Positions 35,823 to 47,536 of a stretch of 64,000 bases of DNA are shown piece by piece. Origin of the DNA: Paramyrothecium sp. XJ0827 (lineage: Eukaryota; Ascomycota; Sordariomycetes; Hypocreales; Stachybotryaceae); assembly GCA_020881915.1 (NCBI GenBank), contig JAJFPB010000006.1, forward strand, positions 434,001 through 498,000, in the 5' to 3' direction. Every line of letters starts with the position of its first letter. Position 1 is the first letter of the stretch. A program made the translations under genes and the position numbers. The notes under the pieces are model-generated. The model saw only the letters and a list, made by a program, of their open reading frames with translations, searched no databases and had not been told where the DNA came from.

Positions 35823-37299
35823 ATGGTCGCGGCTAAAGGTAACCATCTGCATATTGTCGATTCCAGAACCGACAAAAAATATGAAGTTCCAATCGAGGAC
35901 AACTTTATTCGCGCGTCCGACTTGGCGGCTATCAAGGCTCCTTTGGTAGGAGATGAACGAGAACAAAAGCTCGGAATATTGGACAGAGGATTCGAAAACA
36001 CAGCCTGTATGGAATCTTCAATCACTAAAATGTACGTGAAAAACGTGGTGACGAGTGAATAACTCGATCTTTGCCCGTCCCTGAGAAGACTTCTAATGAG
36101 AGCATCAGAGACGGTCATCGTGGCGAGCTCCTCTATCGAAACATCCCTATTCAGAAGCTATTCCACGAGAATGACTTTGATGACGTCATGTACCTTCTGA
36201 TATGGGGCAAATTACCTTCTCTAGAGGAGAAGAAGGCAATGCGTAATGCCTTGTTCCAATACTCCAGTCCACCTGAAGTTGTCATCTCAGTGATCAGGTC
36301 TTTCCCGTAAGTGCTCAGATCGATACTCAGACATGACACTAACGTCCAGCAGACGGGATGCAGATCCTTTTGCACTAACTATTGCAGGACTCAGTGCCTA
36401 TGCGGCTGCGGACGAGGAGGTCGTCACTGCCCGCCATGAGCCTCGGCCAACGTACCACAACAGCCCAGAGGCAGTTGACAACGCGATTCTGAGGAGCATC
36501 GCATATGTAATGGTTGTTTTTGCTCTTGTATACTGCCATCAGCAAAACAAGCCATTTACACCCCCAGGGGCCAACCAGTCTCTGCTAGGAAATATGCTAA
36601 TCATGATGGGGTTCGAAGTGTCGGACGACCTGAAGACGCATGCGGGCAAGAGGCTGCATTGCCTTCAGAAATTATGGATTCTCTATGGAGACCATGAAAT
36701 GACAAACTCTACCGCCGCCTGTCTTCATGTTGGATCAACTCTCACCGACCCTATCTCGTGTGTCATCGCGACCATTGTGAGTGGAGCTGGACCACTTCAC
36801 GTCGGAGCCATCGAGATGGCGTACAATGTCCTCGACAGGATCGGCACGCCTGATAAAATTCCTATGTACATCAAAGCGGTCAAGGACAAGAAGTTTAGGC
36901 TTTTCGGTTACGGCCACCGCGTGTACAAGACGCGTGACCCGAGAGTTGATCTACTGTACGAGCTCTTGAAGGAGTACAAAGATCTTGTAGCCTCAAACCC
37001 ACTGCTGCAAGTGGCGCTGGAGATTGACAATACTGCCAACACGGATCCATACTTTGTTGAGCGGAACCTCAAAGTCAATGTAGATCTATTCGGCTGTTTC
37101 TTGTACACTGCATTTGGCTTCAAGCAGGATATATTAGTCGGGCTGGTGGCTATATCGCGAATCCCCGGCGTCATGGCTCATTGGCGGGAGGCAATGGGTA
37201 AGTCACCATTCCATTCCTAGGCTGGCATTGCTAACCAAGAAAATAGGCCAGTCAATTAAGATCTGGCGCCCACGTCAGAAGTATAGAGCTCAGCTTTGA
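35823..37299 (+). CDS. Citrate synthase-like enzyme, probable alkylcitrate synthase
   Basis: Four exons (35823-36031, 36109-36306, 36353-37197, 37247-37299) give 434 residues in consistent phase. Spliced exon 1-2 reads ITKIDGHRGELLYR, the family's ITxIDG entry. Catalytic residues are present: His 250 in DHEMTNSTA, His 324 in GYGHRVYKTRDPR and Asp 367 in ANTDPYF. The GPLHVGAIEMA loop binds CoA. Citrate synthases condense acetyl-CoA with oxaloacetate. Copies inside fungal PKS clusters are known to use longer acyl thioesters and make alkylcitrates (maleidride, squalestatin and related pathways), which I infer here. I see no obvious mitochondrial presequence from this start. The start ATG is uncertain, because the frame is open 99 bp further upstream without an ATG. 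Confidence 0.88.
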
Positions 37300-37625
37300 G
37301 GAACAATTACCATAGTTTTAATATCGTGTTCAATATGCCATATCACTTCAAGTCTCTAAACAAGCTGATCTTATTGTGTCAATCCCCACGTAGCGATTAC
37401 CTCAACTGAATCTCTGTAGTCTCCCGACTCTACTGCATCTCGATCCCAAAGCAATTAATCATCGATAATTACTGCTACTCTGCTATTGCATTACTGCATG
37501 ACGTGTGCCTGTGTAATGTATTAACAGCCTCTACGGGGAAAATCCATACTACATTTGGCTCTCGGCAGACAAGAAAGCCGGCTATGTCATGTTGAATTTC
37601 TCTGCAGCTCTAATGTGAATCCCCG

Positions 37626-37667
37626 TATCCTTCTATCCTCCAATCCTTCAATGATTGCATCCCCTCC
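37626..37667. promoter_or_regulatory. Phased GGATTGNN motif, site C
   Basis: The minus strand reads GGATTGAA, GGATTGGA or GGATAGAA-type units in 8-bp register (ATCCTTCTATCCTCCAATCC on the plus strand), followed by a less regular ATTGCATCC. It lies 300-340 bp upstream of the beta-lactamase-type gene. Confidence 0.6.
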
Positions 37668-37763
37668 CTGCCTCTGGGGGTTCTACTAGTTCTCGCCAAG
37701 CCTGCTTCTGCTGGTGCTACCCAACGGTGCATCTGTTTACTTATCCATGTAATCTATATTTAT

Positions 37764-37782
37764 CGCATCCTTCAATCCTTTA
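37764..37782. promoter_or_regulatory. Phased GGATTGNN motif, site D
   Basis: The plus strand reads GCATCCTTCAATCCTTTAG, that is GGATTGAA then GGATG on the minus strand. It is the second site in the promoter of the beta-lactamase-type gene. Confidence 0.5.
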
Positions 37783-37963
37783 GTGCCACTGAATTTACAA
37801 ATGTAGGTTGCAGCATTGGGTATGTATACCTTAATTGTACTAGTCTTGTCATCACCATCTAGAGGTCATCGTAGTTTGCTTCATGGATGTCTTTGAGTTG
37901 CGCGAGATCATCAGCTTTCATGCATAGTAACTATTGAAAGTATATAGGTTCTGTGTCGAAGCT

Positions 37964-39905
37964 ATGGAAAAATCTCATAGTCTGTTTAACTCGACAATGT
38001 TATTTGTTGGACTTCTCGTAGCTCTCGGGTTCGTGTCTATTGCCCTAGCGGCATCATGCGAGCCACCACAAGCATTTCTCAAGCCCATATACTCATCTGA
38101 GTCACTCAATCCAGCTTTCGAGGATATCTCTGTCGTACTTAAAAACCATTTCGGGCGGATTGAGCATCACACTGGTTCAATTGCACTTGAAATCACTTCA
38201 GGCGAGCGCTCGCTCTGGAACTTCTACCATACCTTCAACGAATCGTCAGCTGTTGATGGATCTGCAGTATTCAGAGCAGCAAGTCAAACCAAGATACTCA
38301 CATCTCTGGCAATTTTGAAGCTTCATGCGCAGGGGAAGATCACCAGTCTCGATGAGCCTGTAACGAATTACGTGGAGGAGCTTCGACAAGATGATGGTGA
38401 AAAGCTGGTTCAGTGGGAGCGCATATCAATTGCAGACCTACTGAATCACAGGGCTGGGATAATGAATAAGTGTTTGCTTGTCTGATCTCTATCGTATGAA
38501 GGGTCATGAAATAATGCTTGTCACAGATGCCCAGAGCGATATGCTGATAGACTTGCCGCCGTCGGTACTCTCGCGTATTGGGCTCCCATCTGTATCGAAC
38601 AAGACTCTTGAATCGTTGCCCGAGTGTGAGGTTGACTACAACATCCCCTGTGAAGCAGATGGTGGGTCAAATATGTAGAAAAGTATTCTATGTGAACATC
38701 GAATAACAGAGTTCAGGTTTACTTTCGAAGCTACGATCAACTAATCCAGTCCTCCCACCACGCCATGAAGCATCAAATAGCAATGCTGGCTACAGTCTTC
38801 TTAGCATTGTGATTGCTCATGTCACGGGCCTCAATGCGGAGGATTACATCACTGACACTCTCGTCAAGCCACTTGGACTGAAGTCTACAGGCTTCAAGGC
38901 CCCAGTTGATGCAGCTGCGCCGATCCCAAAGGGAAGAAGCCTCTGGAACTGGAACATGGGTGTAAACAATCTGTGCGTTTCCGTTTCCGCCTTTGACTAA
39001 CAATCAACTGACAACATTCCAGCTCAAGTGGATTGTACACCTCCACAGACGATCTCTCTGTTCTCCTTCGTTGGGTCTTGAATAACTATAATAGTTTTCA
39101 TCCTACCATTAACTGGTTGACTCCGGGCTTTTTCTCTGGCGGCTCGCACTCGCTCATTGGTATGCCATGGCAAATCTTCCGAACCAGTTCTCTCCTACCA
39201 GCAAGAACCAGGCCCGTCACATTCTATACCGTTGAGGGATGGCTGGGTCTTTATTACAGCTATTCATTCCTTTTGCCGGAGTACGACATTGCCGTGGGCA
39301 TATTAATGAATGGAAAAATAGGGGATCCCCACACAGTGGTAGAGAAGATCACAACACCACTACTCGTCAAACTCGAGGAATTTGCACTACAAACTCTCCG
39401 GAAAAACTACGAGGGTATTTACGCCTCTGGTGGTGGCAGAAATTTGAAAACAAGCATCAAACTGGTTCAGTCTCCAGTCCACGGTCTCCAAGTTAAGGAT
39501 TGGGTGATGAACGGCTCTTCAGTCCTGGATGAGATTGCGGAGTTGAACCGCAACATTACTGGCCTTGACAGAAAGCTATATTATAGGTTCGTTCCCAGCT
39601 CTACCATACGTCATAGAAAACACGAGGGCGATACTGGCCTGCAAACTGGTGAAGTATGGCGCATGTACCACATCCTGGATGTTCCTGACGACGAGGGATG
39701 GAATGACTATTGCATCAACAGCTTTGATGCATTGTCGTACGCTGGCCATCCAGCAAGTGAAATGATATTCTGGCGAGGGAACGATGGAATAGTAGAAGAG
39801 TTGGAGGCGACGGCGTATAACATCACCTTGGCGCGGTCGTCCTTGTCGGCAATCAATCCGAATGAGCATCAGGACCAAACTGTCCTTGTCAACATGGAGT
39901 TGTGA
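37964..39905 (+). CDS. Secreted beta-lactamase-type serine hydrolase or acyltransferase
   Basis: Four exons (37964-38471, 38527-38661, 38717-38972, 39023-39905) give 593 residues. A signal peptide is visible (MLFVGLLVALGFVSIALAAS). The class C beta-lactamase fold signature SxxK is present as SQTK at residues 107-110. LNHRAG, VLPP and LVKPLGLKSTGF follow the usual order. Where relatives have Tyr-Ser-Asn, this protein reads Asn-Ser-Asn (ASNSNAGYSLL), so the second catalytic residue may be lost. The C-terminal part has repeated N-glycosylation-type sequons (NGS, NIT). Family members hydrolyse or transfer esters and amides. The donor of intron 1 (GTTTGC) is weak, but it is the only one that keeps phase. 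Confidence 0.75.
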
Positions 39906-40084
39906 AGACATACAATATCGCAACTGAATCCTGGTTAACTAGGAACCTTAGCTTGGTATTAAAACTTCGCTAGTGAAAGTCATTGCAACCTGGTACATGC
40001 TAAGAAGGGAACAGCATATCGGCAAATTTTTGGGTGGCCAGGCTCAAAACCTGGCTTGCCCAGGCAAGCACATGCCAGGCAGAA

Positions 40085-40103
40085 CTGGAGGAATGAAGGA
40101 TAA
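40085..40103. promoter_or_regulatory. Phased GGATTGNN motif, site E
   Basis: The plus strand reads CTGGAGGAATGAAGGATAA, which gives GGAATGAA then GGATAATA. It is about 225 bp upstream of the NmrA-like gene. The flanks on both sides (39906-40325) show no gene. Confidence 0.45.
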
Positions 40104-40325
40104 TATTGGTTCTTATCTGTTAAGTTTAGCCTACGGGTATTGGACGGGTGAATGGCTTGTATTGTAGCAGGGAACAACCCATTAATGGCCAGTTGGCTCA
40201 TTATAGGTGCCTACTGCTTTGTGATTATGCCCACTCAGCGCAAACAGTCTGCTCTTGACAACTTGTACTGCAGTTACAATCATTATCACTTCCTTGTCTA
40301 ATCAAAGTTATCTCTCCAATTCGCC

Positions 40326-41264
40326 ATGTCTAGGTTCCTCGTAACTTGCGGGACTGGCCAACAGGGAGGTGCGGTAATTGACAATCTACTCGCAGCCGGG
40401 GCCAAAGTCCACGCTGTTGTCCGCGATCCAACCAACGAGAGAGCACGGCGGCTGGAAATCCGGGGTGTTTCTCTCTTTGAAGGAGACAATGACGGTTTTG
40501 AGGTATTTCGCAAGGCATCTCAAGGATGTACTGGGCTTTTTCTGAACCTCCAACCAACACCAAAAGACCGGACAGCACAGGTGCGACAGACAAGAGGCAT
40601 CATAGCGGCCTGCAAACATTCTGGCATTGAGATGGTTGTCTTGACAACCGCTCTCTCGGTTGGACACAGAGAAGCATGGGATAACGAACTTGGAGAAGCA
40701 CACGGCGTTCGTCGCTATTACGCGGCCAAAGCCGAGATGGAAGACATTGCTCGGAACTCTGGAATCAAACACTGGACCATTATCCGCCCGGCGTGGTTTC
40801 ATTCGAACTATCTTCTCCCGTACGGGCTTCACCATTTCCCCGGACTTATAACAGATGGCGAGCTCGTGCACTCATACGATCAAGGCGTCAAGATGGTGCA
40901 TATTGATGAAAGAGACATTGGAAGATATGCAGTAGCTGCGTTTCTCAACCCAACCAAGTTTCACAGCCAGGAGATAGAGCTAGGGGGTGAGAGCTTGACT
41001 ATAGAGGACGTTGCGACTATCCTCAGCAAGGTCAGCGGGTTGGCGATCAGAGCGAGAAGGCGCACGCCACAAGAAATGGAAGCCGTTGAGAATACTGTGC
41101 CTACGCAGAAGTTTCATTTATGGGCCAACATTAACAGAGGCTCCAAGGGGATTGACCCAAGGGAGAATGAGGTCAAGTATGGTATACTCCTCACGACTCT
41201 TGAGGAGTATATGATCAGGGAGCGGGACCGGCTCATTGCGTCCCTTCCACCGACATGGATATGA
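40326..41264 (+). CDS. NmrA-like NAD(P)-binding protein
   Basis: A single exon of 312 residues. The N-terminus FLVTCGTGQQGGAVIDNLL carries the GxxGxxG dinucleotide-binding loop typical of the NmrA/isoflavone-reductase group. Downstream VVRDPTNERARRLE, LTTALSVG, HWTIIRPAWFHSNY and HIDERDIGRYAVAAF follow the group's pattern. The catalytic YxxxK of classical SDRs is replaced by a YYAAKAEME segment, which could still provide Tyr and Lys. Members act either as redox sensors or as reductases. In a biosynthetic cluster a reductase or isomerase role is more likely. It is probably cytosolic. Confidence 0.85.
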   Translation: MSRFLVTCGTGQQGGAVIDNLLAAGAKVHAVVRDPTNERARRLEIRGVSLFEGDNDGFEVFRKASQGCTGLFLNLQPTPKDRTAQVRQTRGIIAACKHSGIEMVVLTTALSVGHREAWDNELGEAHGVRRYYAAKAEMEDIARNSGIKHWTIIRPAWFHSNYLLPYGLHHFPGLITDGELVHSYDQGVKMVHIDERDIGRYAVAAFLNPTKFHSQEIELGGESLTIEDVATILSKVSGLAIRARRRTPQEMEAVENTVPTQKFHLWANINRGSKGIDPRENEVKYGILLTTLEEYMIRERDRLIASLPPTWI

Positions 41265-41547
41265 AGAGCAGAAATCTCGCGTAATTAGTTTATCATTCTC
41301 AAAGAATAAGCGAATAATAAGCTAAAATAAAATCAACCACTATTCTTTTGTCTCATTTTGAACTAATAAACTTGTTCTTTGGTTTCAGTTCTTATCCGTA
41401 GAGCTCAATAAAATATATACCGTCCTCTACTTCTGGTACTATTACCAGGTTTCTGTTATATCTCTCATTTTGACTGAATTAATAGACCAATCACCTGACT
41501 TTGGCTCACTATCTGGTCCTAGACGAGCCTCTTGTCTTGTCCCTTGT

Positions 41548-43265
41548 CTACCATCCATTGACTACTTTGGCCACTGTGAATAAGCCATTCTTCATTTTGG
41601 ACATTGCACCCCCTCTAACAATAGCGATATTCTCGTACTTCTCTTCCTCGTTCAGGAGGGCAAACTCGAGTTTTCCGAGCCATGTAGCGAGGATGCAAGC
41701 CATTTCTGATTTTGCAAACTTCTCACCAATGCAGCTACGTGGCCCGTGGAGAAAAGTCAGATTGGCGTAGTTGCTCACTGCACCGCCATTGCTGGCAAAG
41801 TGCGGAGTCTCCCCATCTGCCTTTTGGGTGAGCCACCGTTCTGGCTTGAACTCCAATGCATCGGGTCCCCAGAGGCCCGTAGATCGGTTGATGGCCCATG
41901 GAGCGAGGACTACCCGTGTTCCCTTGGGTACAGGCACTCCTAATATGGTGGTGTCGACGTCGGCTTCTCTCATGGTTATAGGTACGACGGCCAGGAATCG
42001 AAGCGCCTCGTTTATGAATGCATGGAGGTATGCCATGTTATCAATGACGTCTGGGTCAAGTACACTGTCAGGACCCGGTGAAGGAAGTGATGAACGAACG
42101 TCCTGGCGGATACGTTTCTGCGCCTCTGGATGGATGCAAAGCATGTAAATAGTCCAGGTCAGTGCCGTGGCAGTGGTTACATGGCCGGCAGTGAGGAAGT
42201 TCATGACTTGGTCCACGAGTCCCTCGTCAGTAAAACCCCCCGACTGCAGAGCCACGGCAATGATATCAACGTCGGCTAATTCTTTGCGAGCAAGCTTCTT
42301 CTTCTTCTCTTGGATGATGTCCCAGGCTGTGGTTCTTAATTTGTTGACCGACACAGCAGTGGTTTTGTTGCGCTCCAAAGGTAGCAGGAACACAAGCCAA
42401 GCAGGTAAAAAGTCGAGCAGAAGCCGTCGGAGCTTCGCTTGCTTCGAGGGTGTAAAGACGCGTAGGTAAGTCTTTTTCAGCTCATTCTCGGGGTCCCTGA
42501 TTGAGTTGAAATCACAGCCAAGTCCGGCCACGCCGATGATGTCGAGTGCAGACCTGCTAGCCCAGTCGAAAATCTGTAAGATGGGCTGTCGTCCGGCTTT
42601 GTTGTCTTCCTCAATTGAGTGAACCATGGCCTCAACCGACTCTCCAGCCTTCTCCCAGAAAACGGGGTAGAGGCTCTTGATCCGTCGAAACGTGAAGGCT
42701 GGTGCGAAGTTCTTTCTCTGGACTTTATGTTCTTCTCCCTCAGCGAAAAATAAGCCGTTGCCCAGAACACGGCCGATTGAGTTCAGAATCCAGCCTGGTT
42801 TTGGGAAAGAATAATTTTTTGTTGTAAGCACCTCGGCTAGTGCCTGGGGTGATGTTATAAGAAGATATTCTTTGTTCAACATATCCCGGTATCGAATCAG
42901 GCCATCGTTTGGAATCGTGTTTACCCTGTCCGCATATGGTGTCAGCTTGTTTCTTTGAAAGACTTTTCTTGTCTCCCTTACCATTCGAGCTCGGGGAGGC
43001 CATGTGGCTCCCTCAGAAGGCGAAAGTATTGGCCCATGAAAAAGGAATTTCCTTTGGGTTCTGGCAGGCTACGAAAAGGGGAGAAGAAGTTTGGATAGAT
43101 GATGACTTTCCATGATGCCCAACTAAATAGCTCAACAAGAAATGTGCCAATGAAAGACGTGGTCGTCGAATTTGAGCCTAGACCAAGCGCTTCGGAGCAG
43201 GAGTGTAAGAAAAAAGTCGTGATAGCCGCTCCGGCGGCCATCGGGATGTACGGAATTTCGTCCAT
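41548..43265 (-). CDS. Cytochrome P450 monooxygenase
   Basis: Two exons (43265-42982 and 42925-41548, 56-bp intron) give 553 residues. The N-terminus contains a hydrophobic segment and a PEPKGNSF-type Pro-rich hinge, as in ER-anchored P450s. The oxygen-binding helix reads AGHVTTATALTW, the ExxR motif is EALR, the PERW segment is KPERW, and the heme loop is FLHGPRSCIGEKFA with ligand Cys 493. It should hydroxylate or otherwise oxidise the cluster intermediate with help from a P450 reductase encoded elsewhere. I do not assign a CYP family. It is divergent from the alpha/beta hydrolase gene and shares a motif-bearing promoter with it. Confidence 0.93.
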
Positions 43266-43536
43266 TTTGAAACTAGTATGGTGTGTATTGTTTCAGGAGT
43301 CGAGAGGCTGGATCGAATGGAGTTTGTCTTTGAATGTGAGGAGTTCTAAATATATTCATCTGAGATGAGGCATAGCGGAGATCACGGGGAGTCGACGTCT
43401 TTCATGCTAGATACTGCCCGCACCACTACGCCAGCACGAACCTCGGCTGGTTGTAACAATGTCGTAAACTGCCGTGAATTTGTTTTTTAGTTTGTAATTT
43501 TACTTCTTATCAAAATGCATTGAGCAAGTGATGGTA

Positions 43537-43566
43537 CATCCTGCAATCCGCCAATCCTCCATTCCC
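43537..43566. promoter_or_regulatory. Phased GGATTGNN motif, site F (four units)
   Basis: The minus strand reads GGAATGGA, GGATTGGC, GGATTGCA and GGATG in exact 8-bp register. It lies in the divergent gap between the P450 (start 43265) and the hydrolase (start 43955). No gene is supported elsewhere in that gap. Confidence 0.68.
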
Positions 43567-43954
43567 GTAATCGCGCTCCCCTGTGTGGGTGCCGTTACAT
43601 CCCTCGAACGCCTCAATTTGAAACACTGCAGGAGGACGATCAAGAGATCCTATCAATACGATGTCACACCGATCCTTTCATCTGTAAGAAGCACTAAGAA
43701 CTGCGTGGAAATCATGGACATGCTTATTGGTTATCTGGAATTCATGCAGCAGGGTTTTTAGTGGTTCGACTCTTACTTGGACAGTCGACGACGTGGATGA
43801 GTCAGACCAAATGATTGAGGTCTCAAATCTCTAAGGTCAGTTCACAACTTGGTTTTGTAAATATTGGCAAGTAAGCATCTACGAAAGATCCAGCTCTGTG
43901 GATCCTGTGCCCCGTGTCTCCCTACGTGAATTTCAACTTGATTCTGATAACAAA

Positions 43955-45014
43955 ATGTCAAGAAGCAAGTTCGACTCGTTCGACCGGCTGGACCTGACCT
44001 ACAGCACAGTCAACAATCACCCGCTACTATGCTCTGTCCTCACTCCCAAAGCTTCCCTAGAGCAGCCGTCCGCGGCTTGCCCAGTGCTGGTGTATTGGCA
44101 TGGCGGAGGGTTCATAGCAGGGAATCGCTTGTACGAGACATGGTGGTCAAACTGGTAGGCAGGCAAAATGATCACGCTTTGGAGCTCCGCTAAAATGTCC
44201 CTAGGCTGATAGATCTGGCCCTGTCTCAGAATGCGATGATAGTGAGCCCTGATCACCGGCTCATGCCAGAAGCTTGCGGTGCGGATCTTTTGGAGGATCT
44301 TGACGCATTTTGGACATGGCTCCAGAATGACCTACCGTCAATGTCAAAGTCGTGGCATGCCCAGCCCGATCTGGCCAATGTTTTATGTTGCGGTCAGAGT
44401 TCAGGCGGGTGGCTGGCAGCTCAGTCGACAGTCGTGCGCCCTGAATTAGGTATCAAGGCTGCTGTGTTCATATCGGCACCGTTGTTTGCAGACGTTCCGC
44501 AAATCACGGTTGCAAAGCCCAAGGTCATCATGGGAGTCAGTGCTCCTCCTCCACGTGAGGTTGATTCGCAACTCAGGTCATACATCAGAAGTATTCAACC
44601 TGGAACAGTCCGAACCGATGGTGATCCTTCAAAGTATTGGACTCTTGTGACTTGGGTATTGCAGCGTGGATGGGTGCCCAAACTGATTTTCAAGCGAGCT
44701 GATACACGACTTGACATCATACGCAATTTGGAGACAGCCCATGGACTACCGCCGTTTTGGATTATTCATGGCCAACAAGACTCCGTGGTGAGTAAAGATG
44801 CCGATTATATCTATCTACTAATGTTTTTAACGCAATATAGATTCCCTTGACTTGCTCAACGGAGTTTGCCAAGAAAGTACAATCCCATCAGCCACAAGTG
44901 CCCATTCTCCTATCTTCGAAGCCGGGAGAGCACAATTTTGATGTGCATCTAGGTATGCAAGAGCCTTGGATAAAGGAGGGTTGCGACTTTCTGTTGCAGT
45001 ACTGGTCAGCATGA
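43955..45014 (+). CDS. Alpha/beta hydrolase (esterase/lipase type)
   Basis: Three exons (43955-44154, 44205-44787, 44841-45014) give 318 residues with phases that match. Hallmarks are YWHGGGF (oxyanion hole), VSPDHRLMPE, the nucleophile elbow CGQSSGGW, a late HGQQDSVIPL acidic-residue region and EHNFDVHL with the likely catalytic His. This is the hormone-sensitive-lipase-like esterase fold. In PKS clusters such enzymes release or hydrolyse thioester-bound chains, so it may offload the polyketide or hydrolyse an ester later. It has no signal peptide, so it is probably cytosolic. The start is the first ATG; the frame is open slightly upstream. Confidence 0.85.
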
Positions 45015-45109
45015 GCGAGTCGAAGGTATCATAGGCTTTACAATTGAGCACGGACACTCGAAGTTAACTTCATTCCACTGAAAGTAAATTGGATGAGCTC
45101 TTTATCAAC

Positions 45110-46997
45110 TTATTCAACCCTATCAGAGTTTTGAACATCCCCATTCTCTTCCTTCTTCTCCTTGAGCATAAAGCAGACTCCTGCAACACCAATACCGTAG
45201 ATTCCGGCCGCGACGAAGTATGATAACCCAACGAGATACCCCCCAGCTTCCAGACCCATAGAGAATGATAGAGCCAGAAGGGGTGTTGAAATGATTAGAG
45301 CAATACCCTCGAAGACGGATAAGGTGGTATAGAGGGTAGCAAGTTGGGATTTGGGAAGGAAACACGTCATGTAGGACCTGAGCACCGAGCCGTATCCGGC
45401 CCCTAGTGTCCATACAATCATAGCTAAGAGTCATTAGTATATTTCCATACTTTAGACCTGTCTTACCTACGCGGCATGAACCAGATATCTGTTGTTGCGG
45501 TTCCCATTCCAACGCATCCCAATACGCGACATATAATAGTTATCCTTGCAAGGATCAGATTTGCTGTTGAGGTGCTATGGCAATGTTATCAGAGTTTGTT
45601 TGAATATTTCTAGATAGGGAAAATGAAGGGTTAGGGTTAGGAATCATGGGGTTGTCTATTAGAAGCTTGGAGAGTCTGGTAGAGGATGGTATGAAGACAG
45701 AACTTATACGCACTGATTCCTTTTTAGCAACATTTTGTAACCAGCTGGAAGAATAAGAAGAAACAGAGGGAGTTGAGATGCTGCTTTAAGTGACAAAAGG
45801 AAGTTTGCCTATCAAAATGGTCAGCTTGCAGACATATCGTCGCTGCAAACACCTCAGCCTACCTTGCGAAGTGGCCAACCGAACTTGGCAGACATGTATT
45901 GCAACGTTACATCCATAATAGGTCGAGTTAACTTCTGGACAGCGGCAGAGACCAGGGCAACGGCGACAGCTCTTTGAGAAAGCATGCTACGCATGTCCCC
46001 AACCACCGAGGCAAAGAGTCTGGTGAACCAGCTCTTGGGTGCAGGTGCAACGGATGTGCTGGAAGGATCTTCTACATCATTCGTGCCGTTGGTTTGTCTA
46101 TTTTGCTTCCTCTCCTGCTTTGTCATTTCTGGTAGGAAGAATACGATGAGAAACCCGACCGCTTCCATCGGGATTCCGATGATGAAGGCAATGTAGGGGC
46201 CAAGTGCTTTCATTAAGAAAGATCCAGCTGGCGGCGCAAGAAGCTCAGCGATAAAGAGAGTAATGTTCATGTAAAAGAAGGCTTGGGTCCTAAGACCTGT
46301 TAGTTATCACGCGAAACTCCTCGCACTCCCTTGTGACTCGCCTAAAACTCTCTGGTACAGCTCCAGCCACAACGGCCAAGAGTGTTGCGTTCATGATGAT
46401 TACGCCTCCGCCAATGACGGCAAATGCTGGCGCGGCGAGAACTGCACGAATCGGAAATATCTTGTAGAAGTAAAGGACCAAGAAGGTGAAAAGATCACCT
46501 GACATGATACCAACAAGACTAAGTGCAGTGACCAGTCGTCGGCCATAGGCATCCGCCAGCAATCCATAGGGAACGGCCAGGATCAATCCTGGAAGGTTCT
46601 CCAGCATAGATAGAGTTCCCCTAATCCGTGCAAGGCGGCTTTGTATGATTGGAAGTTTGCATAGTTGCTCAGGAATGTTGCCATCGGTGTCGATGAGCTC
46701 AGGCTGGGTTCCGCTGTAATATTCGCGGCATAGGCCGAGTTCTAGAATGCGTATCTTGGCGGCCTGGCCCATGAACATAGGAAAGCTAACAAGCAAAACA
46801 AACAGTATGCAAAGATATAGCGTAGCTCGACTAGAGAGATATTGACCGATATCTTTGGCCAGTTTCGCAAGCCGCAACCAACAGCGTTCGAGGACTGACG
46901 GACCGCTGGAGAAAGAATGATTACAATCGCTTCCGTTGTGATTATCGTTGTCAAGCAATGGGGATGCTTCAGTTGGTGAATGATGTGAGGTACTCAT
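45110..46997 (-). CDS. MFS transporter 1
   Basis: Five exons (46997-46342, 46289-45863, 45808-45714, 45574-45471, 45423-45110) give 531 residues. The frame holds about 12 hydrophobic segments. After a soluble N-terminus, the first helix is TLYLCILFVLLVSFPMFM, and the inter-helix loop LLADAYGRRLV matches the MFS signature. A large cytosolic loop (KQERKQNRQTNG) separates the halves. It probably exports the cluster product or a precursor across the plasma membrane. The first intron appears to start with GC (AG/GCGAGT), a rare but accepted donor, because this alone restores SFRTQAFFYMN. The fourth-exon junctions are less certain. No phased motif is present in its own upstream gap (46998-47536). 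Confidence 0.8.
45628..45641. repeat. Short telomere-like repeat inside an intron
   Basis: GGGTTAGGGTTAGG, just over two TTAGGG units, lies inside the 139-bp third intron of the transporter gene. It is far too short to be a telomere, and real genes continue on both sides. Confidence 0.6.
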
Positions 46998-47536
46998 CGT
47001 TGCAAATATCTTAACAAGAGTATTGTCGGTGGTGGTGGTTCTCTGATAATTGTAGCACTACACGTTTGGGCATAAGATTGGGGGGGCGTTCAAGGGTTCT
47101 TATATGAGAAATTCCACTATGTGTGCGTACATAAGCCCCAATTAGTGCGTCATGCCCCCCTCAGGGCTGGCTAATTGATGGTCAATAGCCATTAGGAGTA
47201 AGAATTCCTAGTCTGGGTACGAGTTCAACGACTATCGAGCATACAGACGAAAGGAGATGGTTCCTGGGTTACAATCTCATCTAGTCCCGATTGGTCTGAA
47301 GATTACTGCCGTAGGTACTCAGGTTTTGCAGTCTCTCCTACCATAGTTTGTTATTTCAGCGCCTATTTTTGAAGTGGGTTTATTTTTGGTAAGCTCAGTC
47401 TTGGGTGCCTTATGAGAAAGAGGCTCTAACTAGGAGAAGATATGCAGCTCTTTGACAATCCTCGTTTGTGCATATTCAACCAGAACTAGTCAAGGCAAAG
47501 CTAAACCCACCCAGCTCATCTCTTTGATTCCTTGCC
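46998..47536. other. Intergenic gap between transporter 1 and oxygenase 2
   Basis: About 540 bp with no supported gene, no recognisable repeat and no phased motif. It contains the promoter of the transporter and the 3' end of the oxygenase gene. Confidence 0.5.

Noticed and set aside
35600..35836. A 78-codon frame upstream of the citrate synthase as its first exon
   Set aside because: No splice pair joins it in phase to the conserved part, and part of it overlaps the repeat array.
41771..42148. Open frames antisense to the P450
   Set aside because: They mirror the codon structure of the P450, whose motifs are complete on the minus strand.
45628..45641. TTAGGG repeats as a sign of a chromosome end
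   Set aside because: Just over two units, located in an intron with intact genes on both sides.
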